Assembly (NCBI GenBank): GCA_934359185.1
Contig: CAKRLE010000002.1
Coordinates: 124,001 to 188,000 of the forward strand
From: an uncultured Lachnospira sp.
GTDB taxonomy: Bacteria > Bacillota > Clostridia > Lachnospirales > Lachnospiraceae
DNA length: 64,000 bases
Direction: 5' to 3'
This document shows, in pieces, positions 37,079 to 45,899 of this stretch (positions are counted from its first letter, which is position 1; each line of letters starts with the position of its first letter). Made by a program: the position numbers and the translations under genes. A model generated the notes under the pieces. That model was not told the DNA's origin, did not search any database, and saw only the letters and a program-made list of their open reading frames with translations.

Positions 37079-38044
37079 ATGGTTATAAGTGGACAATCGC
37101 TGCGGAATCCGTATATGACATCTAAGACATCCAATAATGGTTATAATACCAGGTTTAACCAGAACCAGCAGGAAAGCGTATCAGGTTCTAACAGTGATAT
37201 AAAGAATATGAAACGTATGCTTGCTAATGACAACCAGAATGTGGATAGTACAGTAAGAAGTACGAATTCAAGGTACAGCAGTATTCAGAGTTATGGAGAG
37301 CAGTTGAGGGCTCAGAGACAACAGTCAAAGGATACATCACTTAAGATGAAAAAGTTAAAGTATCATTTTAAAGATATGTCATCAAGAATATTAAGGAGCA
37401 AGACCTCTGCGGCAGCCAGACAGGTTGCAAGCCAGGCAAGAAGAGAGGTTTTGAGGCTCAAAAGAGAGAAACAGAGTGGTAATTATGACACTGATGATAT
37501 GGATGCAGCAATCACACATGCAAAAGCAATGGAGCGTGTCGCCAAGAAGAAAGTCAAACATCTTGAAGAGGAAGAGATGGCAAAGGTATCTGGTGGAGTA
37601 TGTGCATCAGATGAGATAGATAGAGAAGAAAATCAGAAAATCAGTGAAGATGACGACAATAATGATGAGATATTACAGTATATGACATCTGATTTGCAGG
37701 ATTTTTCAGATGAGATGATGCAGGAAATATCAGACGGCATGAAGGATATGCTCAGTGAGATGGGGCTTGATGAACTATTCGGCGAATCTACAGCCGGAGT
37801 AGACATGGACCCGCAGGATCTTAAAGAGCTTAAAATAAAGCATCGTAATAAAGAGATGAAAGAAATAGTTAAGGCTGATTCAGAATATCTGAAGGCAGTG
37901 TTTAACAATCTTGAAAAGAGTTCATCTAATTCATCACCTATTAGTTCAGCCAGTGGAACAGGCGTAGTTACCAGTGGAGCTGTAGGTGGAGTTGTAGGTG
38001 ATGCAGGAGTAAGTGCCGCATCAGTTATTGATGTAACATTATGA
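37079..38044 (+). CDS. coiled-coil protein of unknown function
   Basis: 321 aa, no family recognised. The first 80 residues are rich in Asn, Ser and Gln. Residues about 90-180 are strongly basic and helical (AARQVASQARREVLRLKREK). An acidic stretch (DEMMQEISDGMKDMLSEMG) follows, and the protein ends in a Ser/Gly/Val-rich low-complexity tail. There is no signal peptide or membrane helix. ATG 37079 has a perfect AGGAGG seven bases upstream. It lies alone between trpS and a C39-like peptidase. DNA binding or a structural spore or cell-division role are both possible, but nothing in the sequence decides this. Confidence 0.6.
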   Translation: MVISGQSLRNPYMTSKTSNNGYNTRFNQNQQESVSGSNSDIKNMKRMLANDNQNVDSTVRSTNSRYSSIQSYGEQLRAQRQQSKDTSLKMKKLKYHFKDMSSRILRSKTSAAARQVASQARREVLRLKREKQSGNYDTDDMDAAITHAKAMERVAKKKVKHLEEEEMAKVSGGVCASDEIDREENQKISEDDDNNDEILQYMTSDLQDFSDEMMQEISDGMKDMLSEMGLDELFGESTAGVDMDPQDLKELKIKHRNKEMKEIVKADSEYLKAVFNNLEKSSSNSSPISSASGTGVVTSGAVGGVVGDAGVSAASVIDVTL

Positions 38045-38175
38045 GAAGATATCACGCACAGACAGCTTTTTTGTACATTTTTTAAAATATTTAACTTTAT
38101 TTAAACCAATTTATCTCCCGCTTCGTATATACAAGCAGATAGGAAAAATACAAAAGCTTGGATGGAGGGGAGACT

Positions 38176-39051
38176 ATGAATACTTCAAATGACTTAAAAG
38201 CAGCAATCATAAGGAGAAAAAAGAGAAGAGCAAGAAGAAAAAGAATACTTGTAGGAAGCGTATCTATGATACTGGTTCTTCTTGCCATATGTACGCTTAT
38301 AGTTGCAGTCAAGAGTAATGGTGAGGTCTATGCAAGTGGCGGAACTACTGATATAACAGGTGAAGCTCCTAAGACAACTGCACAGGAAGTGACATCTGAA
38401 TCTGCATCTCGGACCACACAGGTTGCGACAAAGTCAACACAGACTTCTGCAAAATCAACAAAGAACAGTGGAAAAAGCAATAAGATAAGCGGTTTTAAGT
38501 GGGTAAATCAATATCCAGAGCTTCCAACCGGATGTGAGATAACAGCTCTTACATCTGTTCTTAATTATTATGGATACAATGTTAAGAAAGAGACTATGGC
38601 AGATGACTATCTAAAAAAGGGCAGTGGAAGCTTTTATGAGATGTTTCTTGGCAACCCAAGGAAAAAAGAGGGCAGTTACGGATGTATGGCTCAGCCGATA
38701 GCTGATGCGGCTAATCTTTATTTTAAGAAAAATTCAATATCAAGAAAAGCTGTCAATATCAGCGGCAGTGAGTTTGATAAGGTATTGGATTATGTGGCAG
38801 AAGGATATCCTGTGATTGTGTGGAATACCATCAATATGAAGCCGGCATATGAATCAAAGAAGCTTGTTTTAGGCGGCAAGACATATACATGGATTGCACC
38901 AGAGCACTGTGTTGTTGTGACAGGATTTGACCGTGATGCTAATGAGGTGTATGTGGCAGACCCTGCATCAGGACTTGTTACAAGGAATTTAAGCACATTT
39001 AAGCAAAGATACAATTCACTCAAGAAACAGGCAGTATATATAACTAAGTAG
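38176..39051 (+). CDS. exported C39-like cysteine peptidase
   Basis: 291 aa. A very basic N-terminus (RRKKRRARRKR) precedes one signal/anchor helix (about residues 24-45), then a Thr/Ser/Lys-rich spacer to about 100 and a papain-fold domain of the peptidase C39-like type. The likely catalytic Cys is in LPTGCEITALTS, the His in APEHCVVVTGFD and the Asp in VYVADPASG. Such proteins act outside the cell on the wall or peptides; the substrate is unknown. ATG 38176 has GGAGGGGAG directly upstream; a TTG at 38158 would overlap it. Confidence 0.8.
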   Translation: MNTSNDLKAAIIRRKKRRARRKRILVGSVSMILVLLAICTLIVAVKSNGEVYASGGTTDITGEAPKTTAQEVTSESASRTTQVATKSTQTSAKSTKNSGKSNKISGFKWVNQYPELPTGCEITALTSVLNYYGYNVKKETMADDYLKKGSGSFYEMFLGNPRKKEGSYGCMAQPIADAANLYFKKNSISRKAVNISGSEFDKVLDYVAEGYPVIVWNTINMKPAYESKKLVLGGKTYTWIAPEHCVVVTGFDRDANEVYVADPASGLVTRNLSTFKQRYNSLKKQAVYITK

Positions 39052-39057
39052 AAATTA

Positions 39058-39112
39058 ATAACCCGGTACTAAACTGTTATCCAAGTTGGAAACGTGTTTA
39101 GTACCGGGTTAT
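39058..39112. terminator. bidirectional terminator between convergent genes
   Basis: A perfect 17-bp stem (39058-39074 with 39096-39112) with a 21-nt loop lies between the C39-like peptidase gene (plus) and the lactonase-family gene (minus). T-runs are short on both sides. Confidence 0.7.
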
Positions 39113-39119
39113 CTGCTTA

Positions 39120-40172
39120 TTATTCGCTGACTTTTAATACAACCATATTATTAGGCTTTGAAAGTTTTATCTCAGGTCCGTTCATAACTATAAGACCCTT
39201 CTCAAAATTGATTGTGAAATCAGTGATTGAATTGCCCTCGTTGTTCATGGATAAAAGGTGTTTATTGTCAGGAAACATTGCTATGTACTTAGGATAATCA
39301 CCACTTATAGGGAGTGATGAGATGGTGCTAAGTAAGCCTGTGTCTTTATCAACTGCATAAATTGTAACAGTATTGTCTCCTGCATTGGAACATAGCAGAT
39401 TCTTTCCTGCATTGGCAAGCATAAGACTTGCAGCAGAGCTGTTGCTCTTATGTCCTTTTCTTACAGTGAATATGTTCTGAATCATCTCAAAACGTCCTGT
39501 CTCTGCTGTTTTATCATATGAATAGACATTAATATAGTTCTTGAGTTCACATAATACGTAAGCAAATTTACCATCTTCGCTGAATATCATCTGCCTAGGT
39601 GCAGATTCAAGCTGTGAACGTATGATATCATACAGCTTGATTTTACCATTGCGATGATTAAATTCATATAATTTAATCTGGTCTATACCAGGGTCACACA
39701 CGCACAGAAGCTCTTCGTCAGGTGTGAATACAGACCAGCTTATGTGAGGACGGAAATTGCGTTCAGCAATGCTTCCTAATCCTTTGTGGAATGTTTCGTC
39801 TGTGATGTCACCAACTCGTCCATCTTTTTTTAATGCGAGAACAGTTATCTTGCCGTCATGATAACCAGACACTACAAGAAATGTATCGTCTTTGGTTATA
39901 CTGATATGACATCCCCTCATTCCGTTAATTGATGCTACATTAAGCTGTTCAAGCTCACCATTTTCTTTGATTGCATAAGAGGCAACACCCTGATCGCATA
40001 TTGAGTACAGATATTTCTGACTGTGGGATACTGCTATGTAAGAAGGATTGTCCAGCTCATATTCATTACGCTTTGTAATCCGTCCTTTCTCAACATCCAT
40101 GTCAAATAAATATATACCCTTGCTGGATTCATGTGTGTAAGATCCAACGTATGCTATGTATTTTTCACCCAT
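39120..40172 (-). CDS. lactonase-family seven-bladed beta-propeller protein
   Basis: 350 aa, YbhE/6-phosphogluconolactonase-type propeller (PF10282-like). The N-terminal YIAYVGSYTHESSKGIYLFD, repeated blades such as NPSYIAVSHSQKYLYS, and GCHISITKDDTFLVV, RPHISWSVFTPDEELLCVCD and DYPKYIAMFPDNKHLL are typical. If it is a true lactonase it would hydrolyse 6-phosphogluconolactone in the pentose phosphate path. Many members have other sugar-lactone roles, so the exact substrate is open. No signal peptide; cytoplasmic. Confidence 0.8.
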   Translation of the reverse strand: MGEKYIAYVGSYTHESSKGIYLFDMDVEKGRITKRNEYELDNPSYIAVSHSQKYLYSICDQGVASYAIKENGELEQLNVASINGMRGCHISITKDDTFLVVSGYHDGKITVLALKKDGRVGDITDETFHKGLGSIAERNFRPHISWSVFTPDEELLCVCDPGIDQIKLYEFNHRNGKIKLYDIIRSQLESAPRQMIFSEDGKFAYVLCELKNYINVYSYDKTAETGRFEMIQNIFTVRKGHKSNSSAASLMLANAGKNLLCSNAGDNTVTIYAVDKDTGLLSTISSLPISGDYPKYIAMFPDNKHLLSMNNEGNSITDFTINFEKGLIVMNGPEIKLSKPNNMVVLKVSE

Positions 40173-40280
40173 AATATTTCAGTCCTTTCTTTGTACGTAA
40201 ATATAATCAGTAATAACCCGAATTCATATATGTTATATTCTAATACTTTTTTACAGCTTTTTCAAGTGTACTGTGTTGTT

Positions 40281-40538
40281 TCAGGTACACTTGCGGGCTG
40301 TTTTTTCGGTGTTTACTTCTACAAGGACTGCATCGGGACCGATGCATTTGACACATTTGAAAGGAATTATATATTCAATATCTCTTCCAAATATGCCGCA
40401 GATGCGCCCCGGTCCAGGAACAATAAGGGATTCGACACATCCGCTGCATACATCAAATTCAATATCACACACAGTGCCAAGAATTTTACAGTCACAGGCA
40501 TTAATGACATCTTTATTTCTAAGCTCGCATAATCTCAT
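40281..40538 (-). CDS. YlmC/YmxH-type sporulation protein
   Basis: 85-aa PRC-barrel protein. MRLCELRNKDVINACDCKIL and the later PGPGRICGIFGRDIEYIIPF are typical of the YlmC/YmxH family, which is made late in sporulation. Function is unknown. I choose the internal Met at 40538, which matches the family's start, over an upstream in-frame start. It follows sigG by 39 bp on the same strand, a common clostridial pairing, so it is probably in the SigG operon. Confidence 0.82.
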   Translation of the reverse strand: MRLCELRNKDVINACDCKILGTVCDIEFDVCSGCVESLIVPGPGRICGIFGRDIEYIIPFKCVKCIGPDAVLVEVNTEKTARKCT

Positions 40539-40577
40539 ATTATATCCATATTTAGTTTTATATAGTATATTCAAATG

Positions 40578-41357
40578 TTATGAAAGTGTGTTTCTCATGG
40601 CGTGCAGGGCACATTTTTCCAGACGGCTTACCTGGGCTTGTGATATGCCGATTTCTTCAGCTGTCTCCATCTGTGTTTTGCCATCGAAATAGCGCATATT
40701 GATTATCTGGCGCTCTCTGTCTGACAATCTTGAAAGCGCATCTTTTAAAGCAAGATTATTAACAACAGTTTCTTCCTGGTTTTTCTTATCCTTAATCTGG
40801 TCGTAAAGGCACAATGTGTCATTGCCATCAGTATATAGAGGCTCATAGATTGATACAGGGCTCTGGATTGCCTCAAGAGCCATGACAATATCTTCGCGGC
40901 TGATACCAATTTCATTGGCAATCTCTGTGATGGTAGGGTCTTTCTGTGTTGCAGCGGTAAGCTGTTCTCTTGCTTTCAGTGCCTTGTATGCAGTGTCTCT
41001 TACTGAGCGGCTTACACGTATCGGGTTAGTAGAGTCTCTTAGGTAACGCTTAATCTCACCCATGATCATAGGAACAGCATAAGTCGAAAACTGGACATTC
41101 TGTGATATATCAAAATTGTCAATAGCTTTAATCATTCCTACACAGCCAATCTGAAAAAGGTCATCTATATCTTCACCAGACTGGGAAAAGCGGTGGGCAA
41201 TGCTTAATACAAGACGGAGATTTCCCTGAATGAATTTTTCTCTTGCATCATTGTCACCAGCTTTAATTTTCTTTAGGAGTTCTTCTTTCTCTTTTGCATT
41301 CAGCAGTGGCAGTGTGGATGTATTAACACCACATATCTCGACTTTGTATGAAGCCAT
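40578..41357 (-). CDS. sigG: sporulation sigma factor SigG
   Basis: 259-aa sigma-70-family factor that directs late forespore transcription. The N-terminal SYKVEICGVNTSTLPLL is the SigG hallmark recognised by anti-sigma factors. Region 2 (DDLFQIGCVGMIKAIDNFD, FSTYAVPMIMGEIKRYL), region 3 (DPTITEIANEIGISREDI) and region 4 (LSDRERQIINMRYFDGKTQ, QAQVSRLEKCAL) are complete. ATG 41357 has GGAGGTG 3 nt upstream; an in-frame GTG at 41363 lies within that site. sigE, often beside sigG, is not in the window. This shows that the organism's lineage has the sporulation programme. Confidence 0.93.
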   Translation of the reverse strand: MASYKVEICGVNTSTLPLLNAKEKEELLKKIKAGDNDAREKFIQGNLRLVLSIAHRFSQSGEDIDDLFQIGCVGMIKAIDNFDISQNVQFSTYAVPMIMGEIKRYLRDSTNPIRVSRSVRDTAYKALKAREQLTAATQKDPTITEIANEIGISREDIVMALEAIQSPVSIYEPLYTDGNDTLCLYDQIKDKKNQEETVVNNLALKDALSRLSDRERQIINMRYFDGKTQMETAEEIGISQAQVSRLEKCALHAMRNTLS

Positions 41358-41447
41358 ATTCACCTCCGGTTTACATTAAATGTATCTATTGGATATGATT
41401 GCCGCATGAGAGATATTTAATACTGGCAAGAATAACCATTTTCAATG

Positions 41448-41476
41448 TTGACCTGTGAGGATTTTTTATTTATAAT
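41448..41476 (+). promoter_or_regulatory. promoter for nrdR operon
   Basis: TTGACC (41448-41453), 17-nt spacer, TATAAT (41471-41476), about 35 bp before nrdR. A near-consensus sigma-A promoter that probably also serves the downstream aro genes and perhaps efp. Confidence 0.7.
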
Positions 41477-41510
41477 TTAATTTATATTTTTATGTTCGGA
41501 GGTAATAGAT

Positions 41511-41957
41511 TTGAAGTGTCCATTTTGCAGTAATGAGAATACTAAAGTTATAGATTCAAGACCAACTGATGACAGTGCAATCAGAAGAAGACGTCAGTGT
41601 GAGGCTTGTGGCAAGAGATTTACAACATATGAAAAGGTTGAGACTATGCCGCTTATTGTAATCAAGAAGGATAACAACAGAGAGCCATATGACAGGGAGA
41701 AGCTTGTAGCTGGTATTGTCCGTTCATGTCATAAGCGTCCGGTTTCGCTCACAGCGATTAATTCAATGGTTGATGAGATTGAGACACAGATATTTAACAT
41801 GGGAGAGAAAGAGATTCCAACGACTACAATCGGCATGATAGTCATGGAGAAGTTAAAAGAGCTTGACGCTGTTGCATATGTAAGATTTGCATCAGTATAC
41901 AGGGAGTTCAAGGATGTTAACACATTCATGGACGAGATTAAGAAAATTTTAAAATAA
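41511..41957 (+). CDS. nrdR: transcriptional repressor NrdR
   Basis: 148 aa. An N-terminal zinc ribbon (CPFC ... CEAC within [17 protein letters not shown]) binds DNA; the following ATP-cone domain ([20 protein letters not shown]) senses ATP/dATP. It represses ribonucleotide reductase genes. The start is TTG 41511, since GGAGGT lies 7 nt upstream and the family begins MKCPFC. The HAD phosphatase follows after 11 bp. Confidence 0.94.
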   Translation: MKCPFCSNENTKVIDSRPTDDSAIRRRRQCEACGKRFTTYEKVETMPLIVIKKDNNREPYDREKLVAGIVRSCHKRPVSLTAINSMVDEIETQIFNMGEKEIPTTTIGMIVMEKLKELDAVAYVRFASVYREFKDVNTFMDEIKKILK

Positions 41958-41968
41958 AGAGGTTTTTT

Positions 41969-42484
41969 GTGTTTAAATGTTTTTATCCAGACAGACTATA
42001 TGATTCAGCCTATGAGATTGAGTATGATAAGCTCTATCAGAAAGGCTACAGGGGAATAATTTTTGATGTGGATAATACTCTTGTTGAGCATGGTGCGCCG
42101 GTTAATAAGAAGGCGGCAGATTTGTTTGCCACGCTGCAGGATATGGGATATGAGACATGTATCATATCGAATAACAGCGAGGAGCGTGTTAAGCCACTAG
42201 CTGATAAGGTTAATTCCAAATATGTCAGCAAGGCAGGAAAACCATCGCCTGTTAACTATTATAAAGCAATGGAGCTTATGAATACAGGCCAGAGTAATAC
42301 TTTTTTTGTCGGCGACCAGATATTCACAGATGTGTGGGGAGCTAACAGGGCAGGAATCATGAGCATGCTTGTAAAGCCAATAGCTAAGCACGAAGAGATT
42401 CAGATAGTATTAAAACGTTATCTTGAAAAAATAGTGCTGCATTTTTATAATAAACAGGGCAGGAGTAAGAAAAGACATGAATAA
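41969..42484 (+). CDS. YqeG-family HAD phosphatase
   Basis: 171 aa, HAD subclass IIIA. Motif I is GIIFDVDNTLVEHG, motif II ETCIISNNSEER, and the late acidic motif is VGDQIFTDVWGANRAG. It matches YqeG, which in Firmicutes is commonly near aroE and ribosome-biogenesis genes; its substrate is unsettled. The GTG start at 41969 has AAAGAGG upstream. It overlaps aroE by 8 bp. Confidence 0.88.
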   Translation: MFKCFYPDRLYDSAYEIEYDKLYQKGYRGIIFDVDNTLVEHGAPVNKKAADLFATLQDMGYETCIISNNSEERVKPLADKVNSKYVSKAGKPSPVNYYKAMELMNTGQSNTFFVGDQIFTDVWGANRAGIMSMLVKPIAKHEEIQIVLKRYLEKIVLHFYNKQGRSKKRHE

Positions 42485-43352
42485 TATTAAAGGAACAACA
42501 AGAGTATGTGGACTTATCGGTAATCCGGTCGGACATTCAATATCACCGGTCATTCATAATACACTGGCAGATATAATGGGGATTGACCTTGTGTATACAA
42601 CATTTAAGGTAGATGCAGGAGAGGTTGCCACAGCGGTTAAAGGTGCATATGCACTTGATATATGTGGACTTAATGTGACAGTTCCACATAAACAGGCTGT
42701 TATGGATTCACTTATAGATATTGACCCATTAGCGGAAGCGATAGGTGCAGTTAACACATTACAAAGATGCAATGGCGGTTACAAGGGATATAACACAGAT
42801 ATACTTGGTTTGGCGCGCGAGCTTGATGATGAGGGAGTGCAGATTGCCGGTAATCCGGTTGTGATTCTTGGTGCTGGCGGCGCAGCGAGGGCGATTGCAT
42901 TCTTATGTGCTTCCAAGAAAGCAGCATCTGTCAAGATTCTTAACAGAACTGTTGAGAAGGCACAGAATATTGCAGATGCGGTTAATGAATACTATAAGAG
43001 TGATATTGCAAGTGCGGACAGCATTGAGAATGCAGCCGATATTGGGATTGAAGGATATGTTGTAATTCAGACAACAAGTGTTGGATTATATCCTGATGTT
43101 GATGCAGTATCAGTTACATCTCCTGAATTTTATGATAAAGCCTCTGTGGGGGTCGATATTATATATAATCCATATACAACAAAATTCATGAAGCTTATGA
43201 GAGAGCATGGCAAGCTGGCATATAACGGACTTAAAATGCTTTTGTATCAGGGAGTTGCTGCATTTGAAATATGGAATAACTGCGTGGTGTCAAAGGATAT
43301 AGCTGACAAAGTATACATCTCTATGAAGGAGGCACTTGGAATCAATGAATAG
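42477..43352 (+). CDS. aroE: shikimate dehydrogenase
   Basis: NADPH-dependent reduction of 3-dehydroshikimate to shikimate. 291 aa. Substrate-binding motif GNPVGHSISPVIHNTLADI, catalytic Lys in NVTVPHKQAVMD, nucleotide-binding VILGAGGAARAIAFL with the NADP-type NRTVEKA loop, and C-terminal GLKMLLYQGVAAFEIW. It is co-transcribed with yqeG (overlap) and aroK (overlap of 8 bp). Confidence 0.94.
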   Translation: MNNIKGTTRVCGLIGNPVGHSISPVIHNTLADIMGIDLVYTTFKVDAGEVATAVKGAYALDICGLNVTVPHKQAVMDSLIDIDPLAEAIGAVNTLQRCNGGYKGYNTDILGLARELDDEGVQIAGNPVVILGAGGAARAIAFLCASKKAASVKILNRTVEKAQNIADAVNEYYKSDIASADSIENAADIGIEGYVVIQTTSVGLYPDVDAVSVTSPEFYDKASVGVDIIYNPYTTKFMKLMREHGKLAYNGLKMLLYQGVAAFEIWNNCVVSKDIADKVYISMKEALGINE

Positions 43353-43857
43353 TGAGAGCATAGTGCTTATTGGATTCATGGGAAGCGGTAAGACTACACT
43401 TGGCAGATGGATAGCAAGGGAGCATGGATATACATTTCTTGATACCGATGATATGATAGAATTAAAACAGCAGAGGTCAATCAATGATATATTTGCCAGT
43501 GAAGGAGAAGAGTACTTCCGCGATCTTGAGACTGAGATGATTAAAAGTCTGGCTGACAGGGATGACAAGGTTGTTATATCTGTAGGTGGAGGACTTCCTG
43601 TAAGAGAAGTCAACAGAAAGCTTATGAGACGTGCTGGAAAGGTTGTATATCTAAGAACCAGTGTCGATGAACTTGAGAAAAGGCTGAAAGGTGATACAAA
43701 ACGCCCGCTTCTTGCAGGTGGCAATGTCAGAGAAAAGATTATAGCCCTTATGGACAAGCGTGAAGCACTTTATCTTGATGCTGCAGATGTCGTGGTTGAT
43801 ACTACAGGCAGAAGATTTGAACAGATATATGATACAATTAAATCGGTGGAGGAATAA
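43345..43857 (+). CDS. aroK: shikimate kinase
   Basis: Phosphorylates shikimate with ATP. 170 aa. Walker A GFMGSGKTTLGR, shikimate-binding DTDDMIE, GGGLPVREVN, and the lid region KRPLLAGGNVREKI. ATG 43345 overlaps the aroE stop; AAGGAGG lies 12-13 nt upstream. A TTG at 43336 is an alternative but sits too close to that site. aroQ follows after 4 bp. Confidence 0.93.
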   Translation: MNSESIVLIGFMGSGKTTLGRWIAREHGYTFLDTDDMIELKQQRSINDIFASEGEEYFRDLETEMIKSLADRDDKVVISVGGGLPVREVNRKLMRRAGKVVYLRTSVDELEKRLKGDTKRPLLAGGNVREKIIALMDKREALYLDAADVVVDTTGRRFEQIYDTIKSVEE

Positions 43858-43861
43858 ATGC

Positions 43862-44311
43862 ATGGAAAAGTTACTTGTAATCAATGGACCTAATATTAAT
43901 TTCTTAGGAATAAGAGAGAAAGGTATATATGGTTCGCAGAATTACGATACACTTGTAGCTATGATTAATGATAAGGCAAAGGAACTCGGCGTTGAGGTAG
44001 AAGTGTTCCAGAGTAATTCAGAAGGTGGAATTATTGACAGGATACAGAAAGCATATTATGAGAATATTGATGGTATAGTTATTAACCCGGGAGCGTATAC
44101 TCATTATAGTATTGCAATAAGAGATGCACTTGGTTCTGTTGAGAATATACCTAAGATTGAGGTTCATATATCTAATGTCCACAAGCGTGAGGAATTCAGA
44201 CACACATCAGTCACAGTTCCTGTATGTAACGGACAGGTTGTAGGGTTAGGACTGAAAGGTTATATGTATGCGATGGAGGCTGTGCTTGACATAAGCCGTA
44301 ATTTATTATAA
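43862..44311 (+). CDS. aroQ: 3-dehydroquinate dehydratase, type II
   Basis: 149 aa, typical dodecameric type II enzyme of the shikimate path. LLVINGPNINFLGIRE at the N-terminus, the catalytic Tyr in GIYGSQNYDTL, NPGAYTHYSIAIRDAL and EVHISNVHKREEFRH are all present. The start at 43862 is set by family alignment and a GGAGG upstream. aroE-aroK-aroQ therefore gives three consecutive shikimate steps in one operon. Confidence 0.94.
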   Translation: MEKLLVINGPNINFLGIREKGIYGSQNYDTLVAMINDKAKELGVEVEVFQSNSEGGIIDRIQKAYYENIDGIVINPGAYTHYSIAIRDALGSVENIPKIEVHISNVHKREEFRHTSVTVPVCNGQVVGLGLKGYMYAMEAVLDISRNLL

Positions 44312-44350
44312 AATATTTAAAGCTATTGATATTAGGAGGTATACCAAAGA

Positions 44351-44908
44351 ATGGTAAGCGCAGGAGATTTTAAGAACGGTATTACAATTCAGATGGATAA
44401 CGGTATTTGGCAGATTATTGAATTCCAGCATGTTAAGCCTGGTAAGGGAGCTGCTTTCGTTAGAACTAAGTTAAAGAACATCGTCAGTGGTGGTGTTGTA
44501 GAGAAGTCATTCAGACCAACAGAGAAGTTTGATCTTGCTCATATTGATCGTAAAGAATATCAGTATCTTTACTCAGATGGAGATATCTATAACTTCATGG
44601 ATACAGAGACATTCGAGCAGATTGGTTTAGCTTCAGAAGATGTTGGCGATTCTCTTAAGTTCGTTAAGGAGAACGAGATGGTTAAGTTATGTTCACACGC
44701 TGGTAAGGTATTCTCAATCGAGCCACCTATCAACGTTGAGCTTGAGATTACAGAGACAGAGCCAGGTGTTAAGGGTGATACAGCTACAGGTGCTACAAAG
44801 CCAGCTATCCTTGAGACAGGTGCAAGAATCATGGTTCCATTATTCGTTAACCAGGGCGATAAGATTAAGATTGATACACGTACAGGCGAGTATCTTTCAA
44901 GAGCTTAA
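44351..44908 (+). CDS. efp: elongation factor P
   Basis: 185 aa, three beta-barrel domains. EF-P relieves ribosome stalling at polyproline stretches. Domain I has the modification loop [17 protein letters not shown]; domain III ends [20 protein letters not shown] with TGEYLSRA at the C-terminus. AGGAGGT lies 12 nt upstream. The lysine in the loop could carry a 5-aminopentanol-type modification as in some Firmicutes, but no modifying enzyme is seen here. A strong terminator follows. Confidence 0.95.
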   Translation: MVSAGDFKNGITIQMDNGIWQIIEFQHVKPGKGAAFVRTKLKNIVSGGVVEKSFRPTEKFDLAHIDRKEYQYLYSDGDIYNFMDTETFEQIGLASEDVGDSLKFVKENEMVKLCSHAGKVFSIEPPINVELEITETEPGVKGDTATGATKPAILETGARIMVPLFVNQGDKIKIDTRTGEYLSRA

Positions 44909-44930
44909 TTGTATATTTTATGGACATGTT

Positions 44931-44959
44931 AAATCCCCCAGCTTTTGGCTGGGGGATTT
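44931..44959. terminator. bidirectional intrinsic terminator after efp
   Basis: AAATCCCCCAGC pairs with GCTGGGGGATTT around a 5-nt loop, with T-runs readable from both strands. It serves efp (plus) and the DUF1540 gene (minus). Confidence 0.9.
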
Positions 44960-44962
44960 TCA

Positions 44963-45277
44963 TTATTTACATTTAAATGAGGCGCACACTGTATCTCCGC
45001 TTTCTGTTGCGCTGATTCCAGATATATCTATGTGGTCAGCCACACATCTGCTATCTGAATTGTGAACACAGTTTGAAGCATCACATTTTATGTCTAATGT
45101 GAGTTTAGGACAGGCAGTTGAATTCTTTGCAGAATTTTCGTCCTGTTCTTTGAAGTTACCACAGCATGTACAATCTGTTGTTGTGGCAGATTTTCCCTGA
45201 ACGTGGATAGAAGAAAGACAGCAGCAGTTATCTTTGTTATGTTCACATCCACAAGCATTACAACCTAAAGAACTCAT
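44963..45277 (-). CDS. cysteine-rich protein with two DUF1540 repeats
   Basis: 104 aa. Two copies of a Cys cluster: GCNACGCEHNKDNCCCLSSI near the N-terminus and CDASNCVHNSDSRC near the C-terminus, each followed by an IHVQGKSA/IDISGISA strand and a closing C-x-C or single C. DUF1540 domains are probably metal-binding and are frequent in sporulating Clostridia. AAGGAGG precedes ATG 45277. No fixed function is known. Confidence 0.85.
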   Translation of the reverse strand: MSSLGCNACGCEHNKDNCCCLSSIHVQGKSATTTDCTCCGNFKEQDENSAKNSTACPKLTLDIKCDASNCVHNSDSRCVADHIDISGISATESGDTVCASFKCK

Positions 45278-45291
45278 AATAACCTCCTTAA

Positions 45292-45325
45292 TAAAAAAAG
45301 ACATGTCAGATATACCGACATGTCT
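45292..45325 (-). terminator. intrinsic terminator of the signal peptidase pair
   Basis: On the minus strand AGACATGTC and GACATGTCT form a 9-bp stem, followed by a run of T (plus positions 45292-45298). It lies 24 bp after the second signal peptidase stop. Confidence 0.8.
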
Positions 45326-45348
45326 ATTATGCTCATGATTAATGTGAG

Positions 45349-45888
45349 TTATTCTAAGATTTTAAAACCAATTTTCTTAGTTTGTGTGTTGTAATATTTG
45401 AGCCATCCTTTAGCTAAGATTTTATCCTTGGTAACATAATGGTTTTTCCAGTATCTTGCATCGTTGGAATTGTTGCGGTTGTCACCCATGACGAAGTAGC
45501 TGTTCTCTGGAACTGTGTAGCTTAATGTCTCAGAAGTATCCATAGTTTCTTTGATGTATGGCTCGTCTAAGACTTCGCCGTTGACAGATACCTGCCCATC
45601 ACTAATCTCTACAACGTCACCGGGAATACCGATAACACGCTTGACGTAATTTTTGTTCTCATCATCAGAATATTTGAATATTACAATATCTCCGCGCTTG
45701 GGAGAGCTGAATGCATAGGTAAAACGCAATCCTATAACTTTATCATTGTCCATAATAGTGTTGTTCATAGAACCAGTAGGAACCCATGTGTTGATAATGA
45801 TAAAATGTGTTATTATGAAAGCTGCCACAAATGCGATAGCGATATACCACACATAGCTTAAGATTTCTTTAAAAATCTTGTTGTCCAT
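45349..45888 (-). CDS. signal peptidase I, second of a tandem pair
   Basis: 179 aa with one N-terminal membrane helix (about residues 10-32). The Ser/Lys dyad is visible: nucleophile in VPTGSMNNTI and general base Lys in KNYVKRVIGIPGDVVEI; the GDNRNNSNDAR box follows. It removes signal peptides from exported proteins. Close paralogue of the gene before it (45900-46472), from which it is separated by 11 bp. Confidence 0.93.
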   Translation of the reverse strand: MDNKIFKEILSYVWYIAIAFVAAFIITHFIIINTWVPTGSMNNTIMDNDKVIGLRFTYAFSSPKRGDIVIFKYSDDENKNYVKRVIGIPGDVVEISDGQVSVNGEVLDEPYIKETMDTSETLSYTVPENSYFVMGDNRNNSNDARYWKNHYVTKDKILAKGWLKYYNTQTKKIGFKILE

Positions 45889-45899
45889 AAAATTACCTC

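Noticed and set aside
40263..40306. CAAGTGTAC/GTACACTTG hairpin followed by T-run, read on the plus strand
   Set aside because: No plus-strand gene ends here. It overlaps the ymxH stop codon on the minus strand, where the T-run becomes an A-run, so a terminator call is not supported.
40131..40692. Overlapping plus-strand frames opposite ymxH and the end of sigG
   Set aside because: The minus-strand genes have clear family motifs; these frames are shadows.
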